This document shows, piece by piece, positions 25,859 to 33,262 of a stretch of 64,000 bases of DNA. Under the pieces are notes generated by a model. It worked only from the letters and a program-made list of their open reading frames with translations, searched no databases and was not told where the DNA came from. The stretch lies in assembly GCA_035707965.1 (NCBI GenBank), contig DASSTJ010000096.1:1-64000 (forward strand). Direction: 5' to 3'. Numbering within the stretch: the stretch's first letter is position 1; the number at the start of each line of letters is the position of its first letter. This DNA comes from DASSTJ01 sp035707965 (GTDB taxonomy: Bacteria > Actinomycetota > Actinomycetes > Actinomycetales > Angustibacteraceae). A program made the translations under genes and the position numbers.

Positions 25859-28800
25859 TCAGGTGCCGGTGGCGGCGCCTGCGGCGGCAGCCACGCTGTC
25901 GAGCAGCACGGCGTCCACCAGCTCACGCGCCCAGCGTAGGACGTCGGCGTCACGGAGGGGACGGCCCCCGACGCGCGCCGTCGTGGGGACCGGCACCATG
26001 ATCGCGCGGAGCGTCGGCCGGACCATCGTGCCGGGGTACAGCCGGGTCAACCTCAGCTGCTGGCTCTCTCGCAGCTCGACGGGGGCGAACCGGATGTGCT
26101 TGCCCTGCACCGTGATGTCGGTGAGACCCGCCTCACGGGCGCGCACCCGCAGCCGGGCGACCTCCAGCAGGTTCTCGACGGGCTGCGGCGGCTCGCCGTA
26201 CCGGTCCACGAGCTCGGCACGGATCGCCTCGACCTCGTCCGGCGAGGTGGCCGCCGCCAGCTTCTTGTAGGCCTCGAGCCGGAGCCGCTCCCCCGGAACG
26301 TACTCGTGCGGCAGGTGGGCGTCGACCGGCAGCTCGATCTTGATCTCCGCCGGCGCGGCCTCGCCCTCGCCTCGGTACTCGGCGACCGCCTCGCCGACCA
26401 GCCGGACGTACAGGTCGAACCCCACGCCGGCGATGTGCCCGGACTGCTCGCCGCCCAGGAGGTTTCCGGCGCCGCGGATCTCGAGATCCTTCATCGCGAC
26501 CTGCATCCCGGACCCGAGGTCCGTGTGCTGCGCGATGGTCTGCAGCCGGTCGTGCGCCGTCTCGGTGAGCGGCTTCTCCGGCGGGTAGAGGAAGTAGGCG
26601 TAGGCACGCTCCCGTCCGCGGCCCACCCGGCCGCGCAGCTGGTGCAGCTGCGACAGGCCGAAGTTCTCAGCACGCTCGACGATGAGGGTGTTGGCGTTGC
26701 TGATGTCCAGGCCCGTCTCGACGATCGTCGTGCACACGAGGACGTCGAACTTGGAGTCCCAGAAGTCGAGCACGACCTGCTCGAGCTTGCCCTCACTCAT
26801 CTGCCCGTGCGCGGTGGCGACGCGGGCCTCCGGCACGAGCTCACGCAGCCGTGTCGCGGCCTTCTCGATGGAGCTGACCTTGTTGTGGACGTAGAAGACC
26901 TGGCCCTCGCGCAACAGCTCACGACGGATCGCCGCGGCGATCTGCTTCTCGTCGTAGGCGCCGACGAACGTGAGCACCGGGTGGCGCTCCTCGGGCGGGG
27001 TGGCGAGCGTCGACATCTCACGGATGCCCGTGACTGCCATCTCGAGCGTGCGTGGGATCGGCGTGGCGCTCATGGCGAGCACGTCCACCGCCGTCCGCAT
27101 GGCCTTGAGCTGCTCCTTGTGCTCGACGCCGAACCGCTGCTCCTCGTCGACGACGATCAGTCCCAGGTCCTTGAAGCGGACCTCGGACGTCAGGAGCCGG
27201 TGCGTGCCGATGACGACGTCGATGCTGCCGTCGCGGATCCCTTCCTTCACGGCCTTGGCCTCGGCGTCGCTCTGGAACCGCGACAGGGCGCGCACCGTCA
27301 CGGGGAAGTTGGCGTACCGCTCGGTGAAGGTCTGCAGGTGCTGCTGCACCAGCAGCGTCGTGGGCACCAGGACGGCGACCTGCTTGCCGTCCTGCACCGC
27401 CTTGAACGCGGCTCGGACGGCGATCTCCGTCTTGCCGTACCCGACGTCCCCGCAGATGAGGCGGTCCATCGGGACGGATCGCTCCATGTCGGCCTTGACC
27501 TCGTCGATGCTCGCTACCTGGTCGGGCGTCTCGACGTAGGCGAAGGCGTCCTCGAGCTCGCGCTGCCAGGGCGTGTCGGCGCTGAAGGCGAAGCCGGGTG
27601 ACGCCATGCGGGCCGAGTAGAGCCGGATGAGCTCGCCGGCGATCTGCTTGACGGCCTTGCGTGCCCGTCCTTTGGTCTTGGCCCAGTCCGAGCCGCCGAG
27701 CCGGTTGAGGGTGGGTGCCTCGCCGCCGACGTAGCGGGTGACCTGGTCGAGCGAGTCGCTCGGCACGAAGAGGCGGTCGGCCGGCTGACCGCGCTTGCTC
27801 GACGCGTACTCGATCACCAGGTACTCCCGCGTTGCCCCGCCGACGGTGCGCTGCATCATCTCGACGAACCGGCCGACGCCGTGCTGCTCGTGGACGACGT
27901 AGTCGCCGGGCCTGAGCTGCAACGGGTCCACCATGTTGCGTCGCCGCGACGGCATGCGGCGCATGTCCTTGGTGCTGGCGGTGCCGGTGGATCCGGTGAG
28001 GTCGGCCTCGGTGAGGACGACGACGCGCGCGGCCTCCTCGACGTACCCGTGGCCGATGGATCCGGTGCCCACGTGGACGATGCCGGGCTGCGGCAGCTCG
28101 CTGAGGTCGGTCACGAGCCGGGCCGGCAGCTCCTGCTCGCCCAGCACGTCCACGACGCGTTTCGCGAGCCCTGGGCCCTCCGCGACGACGACGACCCGCC
28201 AGCCGTCGCGCACCCAGCCCCGCAGGTCCTCGAGGGCGCGGCCGGTGTCGCCCCGATAGCTGTCGGGCTCCTTGGCGCCGAGCCGCAGAGCCGCGGCCCC
28301 GTCGACGTCCTTCGCCTCGCCACCGGGCAGGACGTCGTCGCCGGGCTCGTCGAGGTCACCGACCCCGAACGGGCCGACCGTCCACCACGGCGTGCCGAGC
28401 TCGATCGCGTGCTCACGCAGCTCGGCGATCGACCAGTACGAGCCGGTGCCGAGCACGGGCTGCAGGTCGACCGGTGTCACGTTGCCGGCCGCGGCGTTCG
28501 CCCAGCTCGCGTCGAGGAACTCCGCGCTGGTCGCCACCAGGTCGTGCGCTCGGGTGCGGACGCGCTCCGGGTTGCACACGAGCACGTGGCTGTCGGCCGG
28601 CAGCACGTCGAGCAGCGACTGCATGCCGTCGACGAGCACCGGGGTCAGCGACTCCATGCCCTCGACGGCGATGCCCTCGGCGATCTTCTCCAGCATGTCG
28701 CCGACGCCGGGGAGCAGCGGCACGAGCTCGCGCGCCCGCTGGCGCACCTCGTCGCTGAGCAGCAGCTCACGGCACGGTGGCGCCCACAGACCGTGCTCGG

Positions 28801-29503
28801 CGACCTCGAGGCTGCGCTGGTCGGCGACGCTGAACCAGCGCACCTCCTCGACGGTGTCCCCCCAGAGCTCGACGCGCAGCGGGTGCTGCTCGGTCGGCGG
28901 GAAGACGTCGAGGATGCCACCGCGGACGGCGAAGTCACCGCGTCGCTCGACGAGGTCGGTCCGCACGTAGGCGGCCGCGGCGAGCCGCTCGACGGCCTCG
29001 TCCAAGGGCATCTCGTCACCGGCCTCGAGGCTGACCGGTTCGAGCTCACCCAGCCCCTTGACCAGCGGCTGCATCAGGGACCGCACGGTCGCCACGACCA
29101 CGCTCACCGGCCCGGTGCCGTCGTCCACTCCCTCGGGGCCTGGGTGGGCCAGCCGCCGCAGGACGGCGAGGCGACGACCCACGGTGTCGCTGCGGGGGCT
29201 GAGCCGTTCGTGCGGCAGCGTCTCCCAGGACGGGAACTCCACCACCGTCTGCTCGGGCAGGAAGCAGCGCAGCCCCTGGGCCAGCTCGGCGGCCTCCCGC
29301 CCGGTGGCCGTCACGGCGAGCACCGGGCGCGCGGCCCCGCAAGGGGCCTCGCCGGCGATCGCCGCCACGACCGTCGACCAGGTGCCGACAGGACCGGTGA
29401 GGTCGAGCAGTGGGGTTGCGGACGTCGGTTCGGCGGCGAGCTGACGGACGCGGGCGAATGCGGGGTCGGCGGCAGCAGCGTCGATCAGGCCGGTGAGGCT
29501 CAT
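25859..29503 (-). CDS. mfd: Transcription-repair coupling factor
   Basis: A 1214-residue ATPase that displaces RNA polymerase stalled at DNA lesions and recruits UvrA. Domains in order: a UvrB-like N-terminal part (to about 350); the CarD-like RNA-polymerase interaction domain around RPGDYVVHEQHGVGRFVEM (about 535-555); the RecG-like motor with Walker A ICGDVGYGKTEIAVR (about 690), Walker B VVDEEQRFG and motif VI region QLRGRVGRGRERAYAY; and the C-terminal TRCF domain. Length is typical. The ATG at 29503 has AAGGA upstream. It is the first gene of the conserved minus-strand run and marks the boundary to the surface polysaccharide locus. Confidence 0.98.
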   Translation of the reverse strand: MSLTGLIDAAAADPAFARVRQLAAEPTSATPLLDLTGPVGTWSTVVAAIAGEAPCGAARPVLAVTATGREAAELAQGLRCFLPEQTVVEFPSWETLPHERLSPRSDTVGRRLAVLRRLAHPGPEGVDDGTGPVSVVVATVRSLMQPLVKGLGELEPVSLEAGDEMPLDEAVERLAAAAYVRTDLVERRGDFAVRGGILDVFPPTEQHPLRVELWGDTVEEVRWFSVADQRSLEVAEHGLWAPPCRELLLSDEVRQRARELVPLLPGVGDMLEKIAEGIAVEGMESLTPVLVDGMQSLLDVLPADSHVLVCNPERVRTRAHDLVATSAEFLDASWANAAAGNVTPVDLQPVLGTGSYWSIAELREHAIELGTPWWTVGPFGVGDLDEPGDDVLPGGEAKDVDGAAALRLGAKEPDSYRGDTGRALEDLRGWVRDGWRVVVVAEGPGLAKRVVDVLGEQELPARLVTDLSELPQPGIVHVGTGSIGHGYVEEAARVVVLTEADLTGSTGTASTKDMRRMPSRRRNMVDPLQLRPGDYVVHEQHGVGRFVEMMQRTVGGATREYLVIEYASSKRGQPADRLFVPSDSLDQVTRYVGGEAPTLNRLGGSDWAKTKGRARKAVKQIAGELIRLYSARMASPGFAFSADTPWQRELEDAFAYVETPDQVASIDEVKADMERSVPMDRLICGDVGYGKTEIAVRAAFKAVQDGKQVAVLVPTTLLVQQHLQTFTERYANFPVTVRALSRFQSDAEAKAVKEGIRDGSIDVVIGTHRLLTSEVRFKDLGLIVVDEEQRFGVEHKEQLKAMRTAVDVLAMSATPIPRTLEMAVTGIREMSTLATPPEERHPVLTFVGAYDEKQIAAAIRRELLREGQVFYVHNKVSSIEKAATRLRELVPEARVATAHGQMSEGKLEQVVLDFWDSKFDVLVCTTIVETGLDISNANTLIVERAENFGLSQLHQLRGRVGRGRERAYAYFLYPPEKPLTETAHDRLQTIAQHTDLGSGMQVAMKDLEIRGAGNLLGGEQSGHIAGVGFDLYVRLVGEAVAEYRGEGEAAPAEIKIELPVDAHLPHEYVPGERLRLEAYKKLAAATSPDEVEAIRAELVDRYGEPPQPVENLLEVARLRVRAREAGLTDITVQGKHIRFAPVELRESQQLRLTRLYPGTMVRPTLRAIMVPVPTTARVGGRPLRDADVLRWARELVDAVLLDSVAAAAGAATGT

Positions 29504-29993
29504 CAGGTCCTTCGTCGCAGGTCAGGGACCTCGTGGCCGCAACCCGGGGTGCGGGCAGCACGAGCGGCCGGCGACGCCGAGCGCCCGCCCAGGACGCCAG
29601 GTGGCGGTCCCAGCAGCCGCGGCGGCGGTCCGGTGCGGCTCAATCCTACGGCTCGCCGGTCCACCGACTTGAGGGTGGCCAAGGACACAGATCATTTTCT
29701 TGACGCGTCAACAACTGACCAGATCTACTCATCTGCGTACGGAATGTCCGATCTGCGTCACTGTGAGTGATCGGCGGGCATTCGACCCGAGCATGAATCG
29801 GAGCTGGCCCCGACGAAGGGGGCCCTCCGACGACCCGGCCGCCCGCGGTCTCCAGTGGCTCCCAGCAGCGACTCACGCTGCGCGATGCCCGCTGGTCCGT
29901 TTGAGCGGTTCTGTCCGAATGCAGTGAAGGAAGCCCGTGACCGACACGACACATCACTCGCCCAGTACTTCAGCGCCCTCGCAAGGAGCACCA
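29504..29993. other. 490-bp gene-free region between mfd and the surface locus
   Basis: No credible gene is seen. The region carries the divergent promoters of mfd and of the first glycoside-hydrolase-like gene. It is clearly richer in A/T around 29680-29780 than its surroundings. It contains a perfect 12-bp palindrome TTGACGCGTCAA at 29700-29711, a possible operator. No riboswitch or tRNA was recognised. Confidence 0.6.
29700..29711. promoter_or_regulatory. Palindrome TTGACGCGTCAA, possible operator
   Basis: A perfect self-complementary 12-mer, about 190 bases before mfd and 280 before the glycoside-hydrolase-like gene, in the most A/T-rich part of the region. No regulator is assigned. Confidence 0.35.
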
Positions 29994-31502
29994 ATGCGCC
30001 GCCGGACCAACGTCCTCCTCGCCACGACCACGGCCGTGGCCCTCGTCGGGAGCGGAGCGGTGGCCGTCGGCGCCACGGCTGCCGAGCCGGCCAGCAGCAA
30101 GGTCGCCACCGTGACGGCCACCCAGGACGCGTACGTCGACGCGGCGTACCCGAACCGGACGACCGGCAAGGACAAGAAGCTCGTCGCCAGCAAGGCGAAG
30201 CGCAACGACAAGCTCGCACTGGTCCAGTTCACGGTCCCGGCCGTGCCCGCGGGCTACGTCCTCGACGCCGCGAAGATCTCGCTCCGCGTCAACCGGACCA
30301 CCTCGGCCAAGGTCGCCGTCGCGGCCGCGTCCAGCAACTGGTCCGAGAAGTCGGTGACGTACCGCACGAAGGGCGCTCTGGGCGCCACGGTCGCCACCGC
30401 CTCGCTGGGCGCCCAGCAGAAGGGCGTCTCGCTGGACGTCACCTCGTCGCTGGGCGCCAGCGGCACCACGGTGAGCTTCGCCGTGTCGGTGCCGCAGGGC
30501 GTCACCTCGCTGTCGGCCAAGGAGTCCGGCGCGCAGGTCGCCCCGAAGCTCGTGGTGACCTACAAGCCGAAGCCGGCGACGGCGAAGCCGCGTCCGGTGC
30601 CGGTCACCACGTCGCCGACGCCGACCACGACGACCAGCCCGACGCCGACCACGACGACCAGCCCGGCACCGACCACCACCAGCCCGACCACGACGGCGCC
30701 GGCGACGACCAGCCGGGTCAAGATCGGCATGTCGACACCGGCGAGCGAGTGGGACACCCGGCTCAAGCAGGTGGGCAACATCCAGGCGCGCCGCATCTTC
30801 GGACAGCTCGGCTCGCCGTCGAACGCCCTGAAGCTCGCGAAGTCGGAGGTCGCGGCCGGCCGCGAGCCCATCCTGTCCTTCAAGGTCCCGAACAACGACT
30901 GGGCGGGTGTGGGCCAGGGCAAGTACGACGCCCAGCTGCGTCAGCTGACCTCAGACCTGGCGGCCCTCGGTGGCCACGTCTTCGTCACGCTGCACCACGA
31001 GCCCACCGGTGACGGCACCCCGGCCAACTACGCGGCCATGATGCGCCACGCGCTGCCCATCCTCGGCGCGCCTGCCTCGGTCGACGCCGGACCGATCGTG
31101 AACGGCTTCTGGTGGAGCAAGGGGGCCCAGGGCTACACCGACGCGCAGATCGCGCAGTGGCTGCCGGCCGACGTGCTGAAGGTCTCCGAGGTCGTCGCGT
31201 CCGACACCTACCAGGGCGGCACGAGCGCCAAGCCCGGTGAGAACGCGGGCGTGAAGATCGCTGGGATGTCCGCCTGGGCGACGCGCGTGGGCGTGAAGCG
31301 GCTCGGCATCGGCGAGTACAACGGTCTCGACGCCGCCTCGATCAAGGCCGCCGGTGACGCGATCCTCAAGGACCCGCGCTACGCCTTCGCCGCGGTCTTC
31401 AACTCGTCCGTCAACAACCGGGACGGCGTCGACTGGACACTGACCGGTGACCGGCTGACCGCGTTCAAGTCGACGCTGAGCACCTCTCTCGCCCTCCAGT
31501 GA
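29994..31502 (+). CDS. Secreted DNRLRE/CBM96-like protein with glycoside hydrolase-like domain (GH-A)
   Basis: A 502-residue exported protein. A signal peptide (1-31, ending GATAAEP) is followed by a beta-rich domain (about 35-190) of the DNRLRE/CBM96 type, with ATQDAYVDAAYPNRT and the strand LALVQFTVPAVPAGYVL. A Thr/Pro linker (200-240) follows, encoded by 24-bp near-repeats, then a TIM-barrel-like domain (about 242-502). Glu336 in FVTLHHEPTGDG and Glu441 in LGIGEYNG sit at the acid/base and nucleophile positions expected for clan-A/GH26-like hydrolases. AAGGAG stands five bases before the ATG. The domain is closely paralogous to the convergent gene at 31603-33048. A role in trimming or releasing the locus polysaccharide is inferred. 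Confidence 0.8.
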   Translation: MRRRTNVLLATTTAVALVGSGAVAVGATAAEPASSKVATVTATQDAYVDAAYPNRTTGKDKKLVASKAKRNDKLALVQFTVPAVPAGYVLDAAKISLRVNRTTSAKVAVAAASSNWSEKSVTYRTKGALGATVATASLGAQQKGVSLDVTSSLGASGTTVSFAVSVPQGVTSLSAKESGAQVAPKLVVTYKPKPATAKPRPVPVTTSPTPTTTTSPTPTTTTSPAPTTTSPTTTAPATTSRVKIGMSTPASEWDTRLKQVGNIQARRIFGQLGSPSNALKLAKSEVAAGREPILSFKVPNNDWAGVGQGKYDAQLRQLTSDLAALGGHVFVTLHHEPTGDGTPANYAAMMRHALPILGAPASVDAGPIVNGFWWSKGAQGYTDAQIAQWLPADVLKVSEVVASDTYQGGTSAKPGENAGVKIAGMSAWATRVGVKRLGIGEYNGLDAASIKAAGDAILKDPRYAFAAVFNSSVNNRDGVDWTLTGDRLTAFKSTLSTSLALQ

Positions 31503-31533
31503 TCAGCTGACGCACCAGGCTGACGCACCTCAC

Positions 31534-31574
31534 GCAGCAGCGGCGGGGACCCCTGGGGTCCCCGCCGCTGCTGC
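31534..31574. terminator. Strong bidirectional hairpin terminator
   Basis: A 20-bp perfect inverted repeat (31534-31553 and 31555-31574) around one central base sits between the convergent glycoside-hydrolase-like paralogues. It is the longest perfect stem seen in the window. Confidence 0.85.
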
Positions 31575-31602
31575 AACCCATGCCCTGGGGCGCGTTGTCG
31601 GC

Positions 31603-33048
31603 TCAGCCGGCTGCCCGAGCCAGCGTGTCGCGGAAGGCCTGCAGCCGAGCCCCCGTCAAGGTCCAGCTGACCGCAGCCCGGTTGTTCACGTCGGAGTTGA
31701 AGATCGTCGCGAACGAGAACCGCGGGTCGGCCAGGATGGCGTCACCGGCGGCCTTGACGGCCGCGGCGTTCAGCCCGTTGTACTCGCCGATGCCCAGGCT
31801 CGTCACGCCGACGCGGGTGGCCCACGCCGACAGGCCGCGGATCTTGACCCCGGCGTCCTCACCCGGGTTGGCAGCCGTCCCGCCCTGGTACGTGTCGGCC
31901 GCGACGGTCTCCGAGACCTTCAGCACGTCGGCCGGCAGCCACTGCGCGATCTCCGCGTCCGTCAGGCCCTGGGGACCCTTGCTCCACCAGTAGCCGTTCA
32001 CGATCGGGCCGGCGTCGACCGAGGCAGGCGCGCCGAGGATCGGGAGTGCGTGGCGCATCATCGCCGCGTAGCTGGCCGGAGTGCCGTCACCGCTCGGCTC
32101 GTGGTGCAGCGTGACGAAGACGGGGCCGCCGAGCGCCGCCAGCTGCGAGGTCAGGTCGCGTAGCTGCCGGTCGTACTTGCCGGACGCGACGCCCTTCCAG
32201 TCGTTGCCGGGGACCTTGAACGACAGGATGGGCATGCGGCCGGCGGCCACCTCCGACCTGGCGAGCTTCACGGTCGACGAGGGTGAGCCGAGCTGCCCGA
32301 AGATGCGACGGGCCTGGACGGGACCGGTCTGCGCGAGCCGCGCCTCCCACTGCCCGCGGGGAGCCGACATGCCGATGCGCACCCCCGTCGCCGTTCCGGC
32401 GGCCTTCGGCGCCGCGGGCTTCGACTGGGGACGAGCGGCACGGGAGCCGTTCTTCGACCGCTGGTACCTCAGGGTGAGCTGCGGCCGGTGCTTCGCGCCA
32501 CGGACGGGCTCGACCGCCACGGGCACGACGACCGAGAGCTGGACGTCGCCACCCGCGGGAACGGCGTCGGTGACGTCCAGCGTGACGTCCCTCTGACCAG
32601 CGTCGAACGTGACCTGACCCGCGTAGCTGCCCGAGCTCGTGCGCGCCTCGAACCGGACGGTGCGTCCCGCCGCGCCGCCGCCCTGGGCCGCGCGGAGCCG
32701 CGCACGCGCGGCAGCGTCCAGACGCAGGATGACGCGAGCGTTGCTCACGACGTAGCCCTTCGGCGGGGACGGCACCGTGAAGCGCAGGACCGTCTCTGCG
32801 CGGGCCGACGGGCCGCCCTCGTCGCTGGAGCCGCCAGGGGGCGACTCCAGGGACGCGTCGCCGTCGACCGTGGCGGTGAGCGAGCCCCGAGCCTGGGGCG
32901 ACAGGTCGATCACGCCGGTCAGCTCACCGGCACCGACGACCACCGCCCCGGCGAGAAGGACGGCCAGCACCGACCTCCGCACCGTCCGCGCGCGACTCGG
33001 TCGTGGTCGTGGTCGCAGCCCGCGGGACTCCTCCCGCGGCATCAGCAT
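31603..33048 (-). CDS. Secreted glycoside hydrolase-like protein, paralogue of the 29994 gene
   Basis: A 481-residue exported protein. A signal-anchor (RSVLAVLLAGAVVVGAGEL) follows a basic leader. The N-terminal beta domain (about 50-205) keeps the strand ETVLRFTVPSPPKGYVV but is more diverged than in its paralogue. The linker here is Lys/Ala-rich. The C-terminal barrel (about 225-481) is nearly colinear with the neighbour: ARRIFGQLGSPSS, ILSFKVPGNDW, FVTLHHEPSGDG and LGIGEYNGL, keeping both proposed catalytic Glu residues. The ATG at 33048 comes just after the signal region would allow; an ATG at 33042 is also possible. A small ORF ends across this start. It probably arose by inverted duplication with the gene at 29994. 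Confidence 0.8.
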   Translation of the reverse strand: MLMPREESRGLRPRPRPSRARTVRRSVLAVLLAGAVVVGAGELTGVIDLSPQARGSLTATVDGDASLESPPGGSSDEGGPSARAETVLRFTVPSPPKGYVVSNARVILRLDAAARARLRAAQGGGAAGRTVRFEARTSSGSYAGQVTFDAGQRDVTLDVTDAVPAGGDVQLSVVVPVAVEPVRGAKHRPQLTLRYQRSKNGSRAARPQSKPAAPKAAGTATGVRIGMSAPRGQWEARLAQTGPVQARRIFGQLGSPSSTVKLARSEVAAGRMPILSFKVPGNDWKGVASGKYDRQLRDLTSQLAALGGPVFVTLHHEPSGDGTPASYAAMMRHALPILGAPASVDAGPIVNGYWWSKGPQGLTDAEIAQWLPADVLKVSETVAADTYQGGTAANPGEDAGVKIRGLSAWATRVGVTSLGIGEYNGLNAAAVKAAGDAILADPRFSFATIFNSDVNNRAAVSWTLTGARLQAFRDTLARAAG

Positions 33049-33200
33049 GCTGCGTCGTCCTTGCCTTGAGTGACCTTGTTCCGGAGGTGGAGAGTCAGCA
33101 TGAGAGTGGCGGAGGGGTCGAGGTTGCTCCGCGGGCACTGGTCCGTTGGAGTGAAGCGGACCACCGCGCCCGGCGTCAACCACTTCGTCGTGACATGCAC
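33042..33200 (-). CDS. Possible 52-residue small ORF overlapping the next start
   Basis: From a GTG at 33200 a 52-residue frame (beginning VHVTTKWLTPGAVVRFTPTD, ending KDDAAC) runs into a TGA that overlaps the starts at 33048 and 33042 of the following gene, a coupling arrangement. Its composition (Thr, Val, Leu, few Arg) is more protein-like than that of typical shadow frames. No ribosome-binding site is clear and no family is recognised. It could equally be an untranslated leader. Confidence 0.3.
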   Translation of the reverse strand: MHVTTKWLTPGAVVRFTPTDQCPRSNLDPSATLMLTLHLRNKVTQGKDDAAC

Positions 33201-33262
33201 CGATGTCGCCTGCGTCGTCTCGGTCCCCGACTGAGCGCTCGAGCCCCCCTGCCCACGGCGCC

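Noticed and set aside
29504..29993. Riboswitch before the hydrolase-like gene
   Set aside because: No conserved core of c-di-GMP, c-di-AMP or SAM riboswitches was recognised by eye; covariance-model search would be decisive.
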